From Ensifer adhaerens (GTDB lineage: Bacteria; Pseudomonadota; Alphaproteobacteria; Rhizobiales; Rhizobiaceae), in NCBI RefSeq assembly GCF_002007205.1, contig NZ_LAZS01000006.1:682001-746000 (forward strand): 64,000 nucleotides of DNA, written 5' to 3'. The translations under genes were made by a program, and so were the position numbers. Under the pieces are notes generated by a model. It made no database searches. It had not been told where the DNA came from and worked only from the letters and a program-made list of their open reading frames with translations. Positions 39,655-49,867 of the stretch are shown here, piece after piece. Numbering within the stretch: position 1 is the stretch's first letter; each line of letters starts with the position of its first letter.

Positions 39655-40923
39655 TTAGGCGGCAGCCCGGCCGTTGACGGCGCCACTCTGCTCGATCGCA
39701 GCCTTCAGCGGCTTGACCAGGTCGATCTTCTCCCAGGAGAAAGAACCGTCACGGCCGGCCTTGCGGCCGAAGTGGCCATAGGCGGACGTCTTGGCATAGA
39801 TCGGCTTGTTGAGATCGAGATGACGGCGAATGCCGGTCGGCGACAGGTCCATCGTCTGGCGGATCGCGTGTTCGACCTGATCTTCCGAAACCTTGCCGGT
39901 GCCGTGCAGGTCGACATAGATCGACAGCGGCTGGGCGACGCCGATGGCGTAGGAAAGCTGGATCGTGCAGCGGTCCGAGAGACCGGCCGCAACGACGTTC
40001 TTTGCCAGGTAGCGGGCGGCATAGGCAGCCGAACGGTCGACCTTGGTCGTGTCCTTGCCCGAGAACGCGCCGCCGCCATGCGGTGCGGCACCGCCGTAGG
40101 TGTCGACGATGATCTTGCGGCCGGTGAGGCCGGCGTCGCCGTCAGGACCGCCGATGACGAACTTGCCGGTCGGGTTGATGTACCAGGTGCAATCGTCGGC
40201 GATCTTCAGATCGTCGAGCGCTTCGCGGATATAGGGCTCGACAACCGAGCGAACCTTGGCGGAATCCCAGCTGTCGTCGAGGTGCTGCGTCGACAGAACG
40301 ATCGAGGTGACTTCCGTCGGCTTGCCGTCGACGTAGCGTACGGTAACCTGGCTCTTGGCATCCGGGCCGAGCTTGGCGACTTCGCCTTCGCCCTTCTTGC
40401 GCGCAGCGGCGAGCAGGTTGAGGATGCGGTGCGAATAGTAGATCGGCGCCGGCATGAGCTCAGCGGTTTCGCGGCAGGCGTAGCCGAACATGATGCCCTG
40501 GTCGCCGGCACCTTCTTCGCCCTGCTTGTCGGCGGCGCTGTCGACGCCCTGAGCGATGTGGGCGGACTGGAAGTGCAGGAGCACGTCGATCTTCGCCGTC
40601 TTCCAGTGGAAGCCGTCCTGCTCATAGCCGATCTCGCGGATCGCCTTGCGGGCGGCGGACTTGAACTTCGAGGGGTTGATGACGTCGTTGCCGTCCTTGT
40701 CCTTCTTCAGAAGGCTCGGCGGCAGGCGCACTTCGCCGGCAATCACAACGCGGTTGGTGGTCGCCAGCGTCTCGCAGGCGATACGCACGCCCCAGGGATC
40801 GACGCCGGTCTTGGCCGCTTCGCGGTAGACCAGATCCACGATCTCGTCGGAGATACGGTCACACACCTTGTCCGGATGACCTTCGGCTACGGATTCACTC
40901 GTGAATAGGTAGTTTGCACGCAT
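39655..40923 (-). CDS. metK: S-adenosylmethionine synthetase
   Basis: Makes SAM from methionine and ATP. The 422-residue protein starts [22 protein letters not shown] and contains the signatures [13 protein letters not shown] and [16 protein letters not shown] (P-loop-like), along with [15 protein letters not shown]. It has the longer insertions typical of rhizobial MetK. The ATG at 40923 is fixed by the conserved N-terminus. A near-palindromic operator candidate overlaps its predicted promoter about 80 bp upstream. Confidence 0.96.
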   Translation of the reverse strand: MRANYLFTSESVAEGHPDKVCDRISDEIVDLVYREAAKTGVDPWGVRIACETLATTNRVVIAGEVRLPPSLLKKDKDGNDVINPSKFKSAARKAIREIGYEQDGFHWKTAKIDVLLHFQSAHIAQGVDSAADKQGEEGAGDQGIMFGYACRETAELMPAPIYYSHRILNLLAAARKKGEGEVAKLGPDAKSQVTVRYVDGKPTEVTSIVLSTQHLDDSWDSAKVRSVVEPYIREALDDLKIADDCTWYINPTGKFVIGGPDGDAGLTGRKIIVDTYGGAAPHGGGAFSGKDTTKVDRSAAYAARYLAKNVVAAGLSDRCTIQLSYAIGVAQPLSIYVDLHGTGKVSEDQVEHAIRQTMDLSPTGIRRHLDLNKPIYAKTSAYGHFGRKAGRDGSFSWEKIDLVKPLKAAIEQSGAVNGRAAA

Positions 40924-41002
40924 GCGGGAAGTCCCCTCAATGAAGAAAAAGCGCTGGCACGGTGTTAGTGGTTTTGCGACCGAAAAACAAGCACACAACG
41001 AC

Positions 41003-41018
41003 ATAAATATATCTTTAT
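41003..41018 (-). promoter_or_regulatory. Candidate metK operator overlapping the -10 box (SahR-like palindrome)
   Basis: ATAAATAT (41003-41010) and ATCTTTAT (41011-41018) form a 16-bp palindrome with 7 of 8 positions symmetric. On the minus strand a TTGGCC -35 is followed after 17 bp by ATATAT, which falls inside the palindrome, so a bound protein would block the metK promoter. ArsR-family SahR regulators are known to control SAM-cycle genes through AT-rich palindromes of this form; the assignment here is inference. Confidence 0.5.
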
Positions 41019-41065
41019 ATCGCCATCGGGGCCAATCACTTTGATGCGCCGGGGGAAGGCGCGCA

Positions 41066-41093
41066 AGAAAAAAGCGGCACAATGGCCGCTTTG
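41066..41093 (-). terminator. Rho-independent terminator after the praR-like gene
   Basis: Read on the minus strand: AAGCGGC (41091-41085), loop CATTGT, GCCGCTT (41078-41072), then TTTTTTC. It is 30 bp beyond the stop of the HTH regulator and separates it from the metK promoter. Confidence 0.9.
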
Positions 41094-41122
41094 TTTTCAA
41101 GTCCCGACGGGGAACGTTGGAA

Positions 41123-41542
41123 CTATTCGCTTTCTGCTTCCGCAGCGAGTGCCTTGACGAGATCGACGAGCCGGCGGCGAACCTTCGGGTCGGTGATCTT
41201 GACGAAAGCGCGGTTGAGCTGCAGCCCCTCGGAGGACGACAGGAAATCGACGACGTAGTTCGAGCTGGAAGCCTCTGCCATGCCGGGCTGACCGGCAGCG
41301 TTATCGCCCGGGGCATCCTCGAAGAAGAAGGAAACCGGAACGTTCAGGATGCCTGAAATGTTCTGCAACCGGCTGGCGCCGACGCGGTTCGTGCCCTTCT
41401 CGTACTTCTGGATCTGCTGGAAGGTGATCCCCAGACTTTCGCCGAGCTTCTCCTGGCTCATGCCAAGCATCGTACGGCGAAGACGAATCCGACTTCCGAC
41501 ATGAATGTCGATCGGATTCGGCTTCTTCTTGTTTTCGATCAT
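41123..41542 (-). CDS. praR: XRE-family HTH regulator, PraR/PhrR-like
   Basis: A 139-residue regulator. The HTH domain covers about 12-70 ([20 protein letters not shown], then [20 protein letters not shown]), followed by SFFFEDAP and a C-terminal helix with [17 protein letters not shown]. This is the rhizobial PraR/PhrR type; PraR in Rhizobium leguminosarum represses biofilm genes. The start is ATG 41542 ([10 protein letters not shown]); a GTG at 41560 would add six residues. It lies between lnt and metK with its own terminator. The gene symbol is by similarity only. Confidence 0.8.
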   Translation of the reverse strand: MIENKKKPNPIDIHVGSRIRLRRTMLGMSQEKLGESLGITFQQIQKYEKGTNRVGASRLQNISGILNVPVSFFFEDAPGDNAAGQPGMAEASSSNYVVDFLSSSEGLQLNRAFVKITDPKVRRRLVDLVKALAAEAESE

Positions 41543-41687
41543 ATCTGCGTTCCCAAACACGCTGTTTCGTTAATCCATCGCCCGGCATGAGAACTCCGCT
41601 CACCGAGGCGTCCGCCAGGGTGATCGAACAAAGCCACCACAACAAGGACGATGGTGCGGACCACTATGCAATTTTAGGGGTTTTAGG

Positions 41688-43283
41688 TCAATTCTTCCTA
41701 ATATTAAAACCAACACGCGAAAACACTGCAACCAGAAGGAGGAAGATCGCACCCAGCCAGAAAACGCGGCTTCGCATAGCGTCGTCTAACGGGGTAGGCA
41801 TCCTTCCCGGCAGAAGTGTGTCGACCACTCCCCTATAATTGTAGGATAATCCTACCATTAAAACCCCACGTGCATCAACAATTGCTGATATACCGCTGTT
41901 GGCCGCGCGGACAAGGGGGGTACCAGTTTCAACGGCGCGCAATTGTGCCTGGTGGAAATGCTGGCGCGGGCCCGGCGTATCTCCGAACCAGGCGTCGTTG
42001 GTGATATTGAGAAGCGCGTCGGCGCGGCGCGCGGTCCCATCGATCTCGTCCGGGAAGATCGCCTCGTAACAAACGAGCGGGTAGAGCGTGCGGCCGCCGG
42101 GCAGCGTCAGCAGCGAACGACTTTTCGCAGCGGAAAAGCCACCTGGCATGGAAGCGGCGACCGAGCTCAGCCCCCAGGAAGACAGCAGGCTCTCGAAAGG
42201 CAGATATTCGCCGAAGGGTACCAGATGCACCTTGTCGGCAGCGCCGATGATCTGGCCCCGACCGTCGATCATATAAATCGAGTTGTAGTAGCGGGGCGGC
42301 AGGCCGGCGCCGGCATCCTCCACGCGCACGGCGCCGGCGATCAGCACCTGGTCGTCGTCAAGCACTTCGGCGATGCGCGCCAGGGCGTCCGGATTGTCGG
42401 TGAGGATGAAGGGGATCGACGTCTCCGGCCAGACGACGATATCCGGCCGTTTGCTCTCTTTCTCAGGCGCGACGGCGGTCAACGCAAGATGCTCCTCGAA
42501 CACCGCAGCGCGCTCGCCATCGTCGAGCTTCTTCGCCTGGTCGATCACCGGCTGGACGAGGCGCACGGTCAGCGGCGGCTCGGGCGAAGCCGGCGCCGGC
42601 TGTGCCAGGCGGTAGAAACCGAAGCCCACATGGGCGGAAAAAAGCAGGACCGCGACCGCCAGGCCGATCCGGCTTCCCCTGCCCGTCGCGATCAAAGCGG
42701 GAGCGGCAAAGACGAAGACGGCGAGCATGTTGATGGTCGAAAGATTGACGACGCTTGCCGACTGCATCATCAGCGGCATCGGCATGGCGGCGTAGCCGAT
42801 CGCATTCCAGGGGAAGCCGGTGAAGAGAAAGCTGCGCAGCCATTCGCAAAGGCCGAAGCCCAGGGCAAGGGCGGCAATGCGTCCGATGCCGTCGGACCAG
42901 AACAGGCGGGCAATCAGCGTCGCCAGGGCGTAGAAGAGCGCAAGAAAGGCCGGCAGGCCGACGACGGCAAGGGGCAGCGCCCAGGCAAACTCATCCGCCT
43001 CGACGAGCAGCGCGTTGCCGAGCCACCACAGACCACCGAGGAAGTAGCCGAAACCGAACCACCAACCGACGACCGCCGCGGGCCAGAGCCGCCTGACGAC
43101 GCCGCCCTCCGGGTTTCCGGTCGCGCCGTCGAGCAGCCAGACGAGGATCGGAAAAGCAACGAATGCAAAGGCGAAGATGCCGAAGGGCGGCTGCGCCAGA
43201 ACCGCGATAAGCCCCGCGAAGAAAGCGAGCAAAGCCCGGGGGAACCCGGAAAGAAGCATCACCCTGCCAGCCAGTCTTACCAT
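41688..43283 (-). CDS. lnt: Apolipoprotein N-acyltransferase
   Basis: Adds the third acyl chain to bacterial lipoproteins. The 531-residue protein has six or so N-terminal membrane helices (about 10-215) and a C-terminal nitrilase domain with the catalytic triad Glu in VVWPETSIPF, Lys in GAADKVHLVPFGEYLPF and Cys in YPLVCYEAIFPDEI. A final membrane helix lies at the C-terminus. It is 230 bp downstream of corC, the usual gene order in rhizobia. Confidence 0.95.
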   Translation of the reverse strand: MVRLAGRVMLLSGFPRALLAFFAGLIAVLAQPPFGIFAFAFVAFPILVWLLDGATGNPEGGVVRRLWPAAVVGWWFGFGYFLGGLWWLGNALLVEADEFAWALPLAVVGLPAFLALFYALATLIARLFWSDGIGRIAALALGFGLCEWLRSFLFTGFPWNAIGYAAMPMPLMMQSASVVNLSTINMLAVFVFAAPALIATGRGSRIGLAVAVLLFSAHVGFGFYRLAQPAPASPEPPLTVRLVQPVIDQAKKLDDGERAAVFEEHLALTAVAPEKESKRPDIVVWPETSIPFILTDNPDALARIAEVLDDDQVLIAGAVRVEDAGAGLPPRYYNSIYMIDGRGQIIGAADKVHLVPFGEYLPFESLLSSWGLSSVAASMPGGFSAAKSRSLLTLPGGRTLYPLVCYEAIFPDEIDGTARRADALLNITNDAWFGDTPGPRQHFHQAQLRAVETGTPLVRAANSGISAIVDARGVLMVGLSYNYRGVVDTLLPGRMPTPLDDAMRSRVFWLGAIFLLLVAVFSRVGFNIRKN

Positions 43284-43513
43284 GCAGCCTCCAGTCGATC
43301 CCGCCGCCTGCCACGGCGGAGGAACGAAACAACACCCGAATCAATCGGCGCCAGTCTTCCAAAAAACCGGCTTCTTGTCCCCTTTCGGGGCCGGATTAGG
43401 GGGCGAGGCAAGGTGTTCCGGCTTGGCAACGGTGCCTACGCCACCGGCTCGGAGACATCACGGATGGATGGAGGAGATTACCCGCGCGCATGAAACGCGC
43501 GGGAACCGGACGA

Positions 43514-44680
43514 TCAGTGCTCGCCCGCCGTTGCCTCGGAGGCGGCAGCGCCATTGTTGAGATTGACCGGACCAGTTTCCGAAGCGGTCTCGCCCTCCGG
43601 CCGCAGGACGCGGCGGCGGGCCGGCGGGCGCTTGCGCATGATGCGCACACGCTTCACGCGGCGCGGGTCGGCGTCGAGGATCTGGAACTCGAAGCCCGGA
43701 ATGGCCTGGACGACTTCGCCGCGCACCGGAATGCGGCCGAGCGAGGCGAAGATCAGGCCGCCGAGGGTGTCGACGTCCTCGAGTTGTTCGCGCACGTCGA
43801 AATCGCGGCCGATCGCCGCGGCGATCTCTTCCAGCTCGACGCGGGCGTCGGCGACGAACACGTCGTCCGACGTGCGCGCAAACATCACTTCGTCGTCGTC
43901 GTGCTCGTCCTCGATATCACCGACGACCATCTCGACGATGTCTTCGAGCGAGACGAGACCATCGGTTCCGCCATATTCGTCGATGACGAGCGCCATCTGG
44001 ATGCGGGCGGCCTGCATGCGCTGCATCAGGTCGGACGCCAGCATCGAGGGCGGCACGAAGAGGAGCTGGCGGACGATGCCCGCCTCCTCCAGCGACTTGC
44101 CGAGATCGACGCGCGAAAGGTCGAAGCTTGCCTTGGGCGAGCGCGGCGCCTTTTCGGACGCGGCCGCCGTCGATGCCTGGGCTTGCGCCTTGCCGTTGCG
44201 GCGGCGATTGCGGGCCTGCTTCGTGACATAGGACAGCAGGTCGCGAATGTGGACCATGCCGCGAGGGTCATCGAGGCCTTCGCTGTAGACCGGCATGCGC
44301 GAGCGGCCGGACTCCTCGAAGATCACCATCAACTCGCCGATGGTGATGCTCTGGTCGACCGCTTCGATATCGGCGCGCGGAACCATGACGTCCTCGACCC
44401 GGATCTCGCGGAAGCGCAGGATGTTGTTGAGCATCGCCCGTTCGCCGGGCGAGAAAGCCGTGTTGCTGTCGGCATCGGTCTGAAGCGCGTCAGCAAGATC
44501 CTCGCGCAGGCTCGATGGACTTGCGCCGCGCAAGAGGCGCGCGGCCCGGCTCCAGAAGGTGGAAGTGGATTTCGTGCCCTCGTGTCGAGTGGCGGTGCTA
44601 CTACTGCCCGCCTCCGCCTCTCCGGAGGCATCTGCCTCCTCGGTCGCCAGCGCGACGGGCTGTGTTTTAAAGTCGCTCAT
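43514..44680 (-). CDS. CorC/HlyC-type hemolysin-family protein with CBS pair
   Basis: A 388-residue protein. A disordered Ser/Thr/Ala-rich N-terminus (1-40) leads to two CBS domains (about 90-240; VEDVMVPRADIEAVDQS and VYSEGLDDPRGMVHIRDLL) split by an Ala/Arg/Lys-rich insert near 160-185. Then come EYGGTDGLVSLEDIVEMVVGDIEDEHD and a CorC/HlyC C-terminal domain. There is no DUF21 membrane domain, so it is the soluble CorC form. It lies directly after ybeY, as in many proteobacteria. Confidence 0.9.
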   Translation of the reverse strand: MSDFKTQPVALATEEADASGEAEAGSSSTATRHEGTKSTSTFWSRAARLLRGASPSSLREDLADALQTDADSNTAFSPGERAMLNNILRFREIRVEDVMVPRADIEAVDQSITIGELMVIFEESGRSRMPVYSEGLDDPRGMVHIRDLLSYVTKQARNRRRNGKAQAQASTAAASEKAPRSPKASFDLSRVDLGKSLEEAGIVRQLLFVPPSMLASDLMQRMQAARIQMALVIDEYGGTDGLVSLEDIVEMVVGDIEDEHDDDEVMFARTSDDVFVADARVELEEIAAAIGRDFDVREQLEDVDTLGGLIFASLGRIPVRGEVVQAIPGFEFQILDADPRRVKRVRIMRKRPPARRRVLRPEGETASETGPVNLNNGAAASEATAGEH

Positions 44681-44692
44681 TGGTCCAAACTG

Positions 44693-45199
44693 TTAAATCG
44701 GGGTACGATCCCCGTAGGGGTCAGATAAGCCAAGACGCGCCAAAATGCGAGTCTCCAGGCCTTCCATTCTTTCGGCTTCGTCATCTTCCATATGATCATA
44801 ACCGAAAAGATGCAGGAATCCATGCACGAGAAGATGCGTCAGATGCGCATCGAAGGACTTTTCGAGTTCCACCGCTTCGCGCTCGAGCGTCTCCTTCGCG
44901 ACGATGATGTCGCCAAGCATCGGTCCGGGCATGGCGCCCGGCGTCACCGGAAAGGCGGGAAAGGACAGCACATTGGTCGGCTTGTCCTGATTGCGCCACT
45001 CGGCGTTGATTGCCCGCATGGAGGCGTCGTCGGTAAAGACGAGCGAAAGCTCCGGCGGATTTTTCGGCAGCGGTTGCTTCTCTTCGGTTGCCAGAAAGGC
45101 TGCCGCCGCCTCGAGCACCGGCGACGAGAAGGCGAGCAACGCCCCCTCATCCGGCCAGTTGCCCTCTTCCACGCTGATCTGGATATCCAATGCCGTCAT
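44693..45199 (-). CDS. ybeY: Endoribonuclease YbeY (rRNA maturation)
   Basis: A 168-residue single-strand endoribonuclease acting in 16S rRNA 3'-end maturation and ribosome quality control; in S. meliloti it also affects Hfq-like small RNA regulation. The zinc-binding motif [15 protein letters not shown] with three histidines is intact, and [16 protein letters not shown] is the second conserved block. It lies between phoH (17-bp gap) and corC (12-bp gap). Confidence 0.95.
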   Translation of the reverse strand: MTALDIQISVEEGNWPDEGALLAFSSPVLEAAAAFLATEEKQPLPKNPPELSLVFTDDASMRAINAEWRNQDKPTNVLSFPAFPVTPGAMPGPMLGDIIVAKETLEREAVELEKSFDAHLTHLLVHGFLHLFGYDHMEDDEAERMEGLETRILARLGLSDPYGDRTPI

Positions 45200-45216
45200 G
45201 ATCGCAGCGACCGCTT

Positions 45217-46272
45217 TCAGCGGTCGCCCTGCTCGCTTTCGTCGTGCACGGCCGTATGGGACTCGTAGGCCCTGACGATGCGCGCCACCATCGGATGACG
45301 CACGACATCGACGTCCTTGAAGCGCACGACCGAGACGCCTTCGACCCCTCTGAGGATCTGCAGCGCTTCGACGAGGCCCGACTTCACGCCGCGCGGCAAG
45401 TCGACCTGGCTCGGGTCTCCGGTGACGATCATCCGGCCGTTTTCGCCGAGACGGGTCAGGAACATCTTCATCTGCATCGATGTCGTGTTCTGCGCCTCGT
45501 CGAGGATGACGGCGGCATTGGCAAGCGTGCGGCCGCGCATGAAGGCGAGCGGCGCGATTTCGATGACGCCGGCGGTAATGGCGCGTTCGACCTTGTCGCC
45601 CGGCATCATGTCATAGAGCGCGTCGTAGAGCGGCCGGAGATAGGGATCGACCTTCTCCTTCATGTCGCCCGGCAGGAAGCCCAGGCGCTCGCCCGCCTCG
45701 ACGGCAGGACGCGACAGCACGATGCGGTCGACGACGCCACGCTCCAGCAGCTGTGCGGCATGGGCAACCGCGAGGTAGGTCTTGCCGGTGCCGGCGGGGC
45801 CTACGCCGAAGACAAGCTCGGACCGCTCCAGCGCACGGATATAGGCATCCTGCGTCGGCGTGCGCGCTGCTATCGTCTTCTTGCGCGTCGAAATCTGCGC
45901 CATCGTCAATTTGGCTTTACGCTCCATGGTCGGCAATTGTAGCTGATCGTCGGCGGCAACCGCCATACGGATCGCGCCCTCGACATCAGACGTATCGATC
46001 GAAGCCCCGCCCTGCAATCGTCCATAGAGATAATCGAGAGCACGGCGCGCCTGGTTGGTGGCGACGACGTCACCGGAGATCGCTACGGAATTGCCGCGCG
46101 GTCGGGCGTCGATGCGCAGCCGCTCTTCGAGAAGCTTCAGGTTCTGGTCGAACTGGCCGAAGAGCTCGCTGGCGAACCGATTGTTCTCGAAGGTCAGCAC
46201 GAAGTGATTGGCGTCTGTCGCAGAGGTTTTCGACTGGCGCGTGGATGAAGAGATCAATTCGTGTCCGTTCAA
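45217..46272 (-). CDS. phoH: PhoH-family ATPase (YbeZ)
   Basis: A 351-residue ATPase. It has a KH-like N-terminal region (about 40-100), Walker [18 protein letters not shown] and Walker [35 protein letters not shown] is the sensor segment. YbeZ partners with YbeY in RNA processing, and the two genes are adjacent here in the miaB-phoH-ybeY-corC-lnt order. Confidence 0.93.
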   Translation of the reverse strand: MNGHELISSSTRQSKTSATDANHFVLTFENNRFASELFGQFDQNLKLLEERLRIDARPRGNSVAISGDVVATNQARRALDYLYGRLQGGASIDTSDVEGAIRMAVAADDQLQLPTMERKAKLTMAQISTRKKTIAARTPTQDAYIRALERSELVFGVGPAGTGKTYLAVAHAAQLLERGVVDRIVLSRPAVEAGERLGFLPGDMKEKVDPYLRPLYDALYDMMPGDKVERAITAGVIEIAPLAFMRGRTLANAAVILDEAQNTTSMQMKMFLTRLGENGRMIVTGDPSQVDLPRGVKSGLVEALQILRGVEGVSVVRFKDVDVVRHPMVARIVRAYESHTAVHDESEQGDR

Positions 46273-46299
46273 GCGGTTCAGGCTCCTTGTTTTCGGTCC

Positions 46300-47700
46300 T
46301 TACCCGATCATCTCCGCAAACAGGCTGTTCGGCCCGGCCTTGATGATTCGCACCTTGATAATGTCACCGATTTGCGATGCTTTTGCATCAACATTCACCG
46401 GCTGCAGCCACGGCGAGCGCCCGACGAGCTGGCCGGGCATGCGCCCTTCCTTCTCCAAAAGCAGGTCGATTTCGCGACCGACGCAGGACTCGGCGAAGGC
46501 CCGCTGCTGCGAAAACAGCAAAGCCTGCAATTTTTCCAAGCGCTTGGCCTTCACGTCCTCGGAAATTTGGTCGCCGAGTTCGGCGCCCGGCGTGCCGGGA
46601 CGCGTCGAATATTTGAACGAAAATGCCTGTGCATAACCCACGGCTTCCACGAGGCGCATGGTGTCCTCGAAGTCCTCGTCGGTCTCTCCGGGGAAGCCGA
46701 CGATGAAATCGCCCGACAAGGCGAGGTCCGGCTGGACCGCGCGGATGCGCGCAATCAGTGCCAGATACTCGGCGGCGGTATGCCTGCGGTTCATCGCCTT
46801 CAGGATGCGGTCGGAGCCCGATTGCACCGGCAGGTGCAGGTAGGGCATCAGCTTTGCCATCGAGCGGTGCGCCTCAATCAGGCTGTCGTCCATATCGCGC
46901 GGGTGACTGGTCGTGTAGCGCAGCCGGGCAAGGCCCTCGATCTCGCCGAGACGCGAAAGCAGGTCGCCAAGGCCCCATTCGCGGCCATCGGGTCCGACGC
47001 CGTGCCAGGCGTTGACGTTCTGGCCGAGTAAGGTGATTTCACGCACGCCGCCTTCGACGAGCTTTTCCGCTTCCGAGACGATCTGGGCGACCGGGCGGGA
47101 AACCTCGGAGCCGCGCGTGTAGGGAACGACACAGAAGGTGCAGAACTTGTCGCAACCTTCCTGCACCGTCAGGAAGGCGGTAACGCCGCGGGCGCGGGTC
47201 TTCGCCTTGTCGGGCGCCGGCAGGTGCTCGAACTTGTCTTCGACGGCATAGTCCGTCTGCACGACCCGTTCACCGCTGCGCGCGCGCTTCAGTGCCTCGG
47301 GCAGCCGGTGGTAGGTGGTCGGGCCGATGACGAGATCGACCGCGGGCGCACGCCTCAGGATCTCGTTGCCTTCGGCCTGCGCGACGCAGCCGGCAACGCC
47401 GATCACCATTTCGCGGCCTTCGGCGGCTTTCGCCTTCTTCAGGTCGCGCAGGCGGCCGAGCTCGGAATAGACCTTTTCCGCCGCCTTTTCGCGGATGTGA
47501 CAGGTGTTGAGGAGGACGAAGTCGGCATCTTCCAGCACGTCGGTCGAGACATAGCCATCGCGCGACAATGCATCCGACATGCGGTCGGAGTCATAGACGT
47601 TCATCTGGCAGCCATAGGTCTTGACGAAGACCTTGCGGGCCGGCGCGCGTTCGTCGCCCATGGCGGGCGTTGTCGACAGAAGGGCTGTTTCCTGGGTCAT
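46300..47700 (-). CDS. miaB: tRNA-2-methylthio-N6-dimethylallyladenosine synthase
   Basis: A radical-SAM methylthiotransferase that adds the 2-methylthio group to i6A37 of tRNA. The 466-residue protein has the N-terminal cluster cysteines ([35 protein letters not shown]), the radical SAM motif [19 protein letters not shown], and a C-terminal TRAM domain. It is just upstream of phoH with a 27-bp gap. Confidence 0.95.
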   Translation of the reverse strand: MTQETALLSTTPAMGDERAPARKVFVKTYGCQMNVYDSDRMSDALSRDGYVSTDVLEDADFVLLNTCHIREKAAEKVYSELGRLRDLKKAKAAEGREMVIGVAGCVAQAEGNEILRRAPAVDLVIGPTTYHRLPEALKRARSGERVVQTDYAVEDKFEHLPAPDKAKTRARGVTAFLTVQEGCDKFCTFCVVPYTRGSEVSRPVAQIVSEAEKLVEGGVREITLLGQNVNAWHGVGPDGREWGLGDLLSRLGEIEGLARLRYTTSHPRDMDDSLIEAHRSMAKLMPYLHLPVQSGSDRILKAMNRRHTAAEYLALIARIRAVQPDLALSGDFIVGFPGETDEDFEDTMRLVEAVGYAQAFSFKYSTRPGTPGAELGDQISEDVKAKRLEKLQALLFSQQRAFAESCVGREIDLLLEKEGRMPGQLVGRSPWLQPVNVDAKASQIGDIIKVRIIKAGPNSLFAEMIG

Positions 47701-47771
47701 GGCGGCTTACTTAGTGCAAACCGGTCCGAAGTTGAAGTATTTTCGGCAGCGGCCGCCTTTCCCGAGACGTC

Positions 47772-48563
47772 TCAGGCCCGCCCGCGCAACCGGTCCGACA
47801 GCATGCTGCGGATGCTCTGTTCGATCTTGCGGCTCACTTCCTTGCGGTTGGTGTGCCTGTCGTAGTCGATCGCCTCGCCGAAATCGACGTCGACCTCGAT
47901 CGCCCCTTCGCGCAGGATGCCCAGCAGATGCGGCACCAGTTCGGTATCGCCCGGCCAGGCCGCGATCGGTCGGTTGAACCGGCCCATCGGCATGCCGTGA
48001 ATGCCGGTATAGGAGATCGCCACCGGCTGCACGTGTACGAGCCCGGTCGGCGAATGCGGCACAGCCGACGCGGCAGCGCCGAAAAGCGAGGTCTTGATCT
48101 CCAGCAGGCGGTTGCCGTCCGAGGTCGTACCCTCGGGAAACAAAACGACGATTTCGCCGGCCGCCATGCGCTGGCCGATCTCGCTCACCTGCTTGCCGGT
48201 CGAGCGCTTCTGCTCACGCTCGACGAAGATCGACGCCTGCAGCCGGGCGAGAACGCCGAAGACCGGCCAGCCCTTCACCTCGGACTTGGCGACGAAGGCG
48301 ACATCAGCGATGGACGAGAGGACCAGGATGTCCTTCCAGGAGGCATGGTTGGCGCAGATCAGCAACGGCCGGCGGCGGTCCGCCATGCCATGGACCCGCA
48401 CCTTGATGCCGAGAAGGTAACAGGCGAGCCGGTGCCAATAACGCGGCAGGTGGCGCCGGGGTTTCAGATCGAGCCAGAGGCAGACGACCTGAATCGGCAT
48501 CAGCACGAGCGAAACCAGCGCCAGAAGCGCTGCGAAGATCGCAATCCGTAGCCAATTGATCAT
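47772..48563 (-). CDS. olsA: Lyso-ornithine-lipid O-acyltransferase OlsA (PlsC family)
   Basis: A 263-residue acyltransferase with an N-terminal membrane helix (about 5-27), the PlsC box NHASWKDILVL (HxxxxD), and the FPEGTTSDG motif. It resembles 1-acylglycerol-3-phosphate acyltransferases. In S. meliloti the homologue in this genomic position (between miaB and rimI) is OlsA, which completes ornithine lipid from the lyso-lipid made by OlsB; olsB is at 62894 in this window. The start ATG 48563 gives MINWLRIAIF. General lysophosphatidate acyltransferase activity is the alternative. Confidence 0.82.
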   Translation of the reverse strand: MINWLRIAIFAALLALVSLVLMPIQVVCLWLDLKPRRHLPRYWHRLACYLLGIKVRVHGMADRRRPLLICANHASWKDILVLSSIADVAFVAKSEVKGWPVFGVLARLQASIFVEREQKRSTGKQVSEIGQRMAAGEIVVLFPEGTTSDGNRLLEIKTSLFGAAASAVPHSPTGLVHVQPVAISYTGIHGMPMGRFNRPIAAWPGDTELVPHLLGILREGAIEVDVDFGEAIDYDRHTNRKEVSRKIEQSIRSMLSDRLRGRA

Positions 48564-48604
48564 CCGGAAAGAAATCCCTGGCGCAACCGAGTGAGCGCTT
48601 GGGA

Positions 48605-49102
48605 CTAGCGAAGATCGAGCCGCATGACAAGCGCGGCGGTCCGCTGGCCGGCTTTGTCCTGGTAATAGGCGCGGCGTTCGCCGACCTTGTTGAAGCCGAG
48701 CTTGCGGTAAAGCCCGATCGCCGGCTGATTGGTCTCGTCCACTTCGAGGAACAACGCCTCGGAGCCCTTGACCAGCGCTTCGCGCATGGCCGCCTGCATC
48801 AACCTCCAGCCGAGACCGGAGCGCGCATAACGCGGCTCGACGCCGATCGTCAGGATTTCCGCCTCGCCGGCAACGGCTCGCGAGAGGACGAACCCGCCGA
48901 AGGCCGGGCGGAACGAGCCGTTGGTCTGCCGGGCGACAAAGCCGAACACCGTTTCCTGGACGAGGAGCGCATGAATTTCGCCGTCGCTCCACGGGGACGC
49001 GAAACGCTGGCGGTGCAGCGCCGCCGCGGCCATCAGGTCCGCTTCCTCCAAGGGGAAGATGTCGAACTCGGTGCGGCGGGTGAAGTAGTCGGTGAAGCTC
49101 AT
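48605..49102 (-). CDS. rimI: Ribosomal-protein-alanine N-acetyltransferase
   Basis: A 165-residue GNAT acetyltransferase that in other bacteria acetylates the N-terminal Ala of ribosomal protein S18. The acetyl-CoA loop is in IGVEPRYARSGLGWRLM (Q/RxxGxG/A form) and the motif LFLEVDETNQPAIGLYRKLGF is typical of RimI. It begins 6 bp after the tsaB stop; the tsaB-rimI pair is widely conserved. Confidence 0.9.
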   Translation of the reverse strand: MSFTDYFTRRTEFDIFPLEEADLMAAAALHRQRFASPWSDGEIHALLVQETVFGFVARQTNGSFRPAFGGFVLSRAVAGEAEILTIGVEPRYARSGLGWRLMQAAMREALVKGSEALFLEVDETNQPAIGLYRKLGFNKVGERRAYYQDKAGQRTAALVMRLDLR

Positions 49103-49108
49103 CTCGGT

Positions 49109-49768
49109 CTATGCTCGGGCAATCGCGAAGCCCGCCTGCGGCTTGGCGTCGGGGCCTCTGAGATATAGCGGACGCGGCTTGGCCGAGGCTGGATCGGCAA
49201 CGGCACCAAGCACGGCGACGGCGGCGACATCGATGAGTTCTGAGGGCTTGAGCGGCATGTCGGCAGCGACGAGATGTGCGCCGGATCCGCCGATGACGCC
49301 GTCGAAACCGGCAAATCGTTCGCGCGCCGCCTCGACGGAGAACGCCTCGGGCTCTGCTATGGCAGCGCCCGTCGCATCGAAAGCCTGGAGATAGACTTCG
49401 TCCCGCTTGGCATCGATGGCCACGAGAACGGCCTTGCCGGGCGATGCGGCACGGATGCCCTCGGCCACGACCGCAAGCGTCGAGACGCCGACGGCGGGTT
49501 TGCCGAGCGCCAGCGCCAGGCCGCGGGCGGCCGCCACGCCAACACGAATGCCGGTGAATGACCCCGGACCGACGGTGACAGCGATGCGGTCGATATCGGA
49601 AAGCGATCGGCCGGCCGTAGCCAGTGCCTCGTCGACGAACTCCATCAGCCGCTCGGCGTGTCCCTTGCCGAGATCGGCCCCGGAACGCCCGAGCACGGCT
49701 TCCGCTTCGTTGTCATAGACGGCAACGGAGCAGCCCGAACCGGACGTGTCGATCGCAAGTACAATCAT
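49109..49768 (-). CDS. tsaB: tRNA threonylcarbamoyladenosine synthesis protein TsaB
   Basis: A 219-residue ASKHA-fold protein that activates TsaD in t6A37 formation. It starts MIVLAIDTSGSGCSVAVYD and shows GHAERLMEFVDEAL, VTVGPGSFTGIRVGVAAARGLAL, the defining TsaB block. The start at ATG 49768 gives the family N-terminus; a longer in-frame start is not supported. It is followed by rimI and preceded about 100 bp upstream by the nfu gene. Confidence 0.94.
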   Translation of the reverse strand: MIVLAIDTSGSGCSVAVYDNEAEAVLGRSGADLGKGHAERLMEFVDEALATAGRSLSDIDRIAVTVGPGSFTGIRVGVAAARGLALALGKPAVGVSTLAVVAEGIRAASPGKAVLVAIDAKRDEVYLQAFDATGAAIAEPEAFSVEAARERFAGFDGVIGGSGAHLVAADMPLKPSELIDVAAVAVLGAVADPASAKPRPLYLRGPDAKPQAGFAIARA

Positions 49769-49867
49769 TTCAACGCTGTGATCTCTAAGACGCCACAAAC
49801 CGCAAAGCCGAGGTGGCTTTGCGGCCAATTCTTACGCTACGCGAGACGCCAATGGTGGCGTCCGATA

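Noticed and set aside
40924-41122. SAM riboswitch upstream of metK
   Set aside because: I found no SAM-I or SAM-II core; the upstream region instead has a promoter-overlapping palindrome and a terminator belonging to the previous gene.
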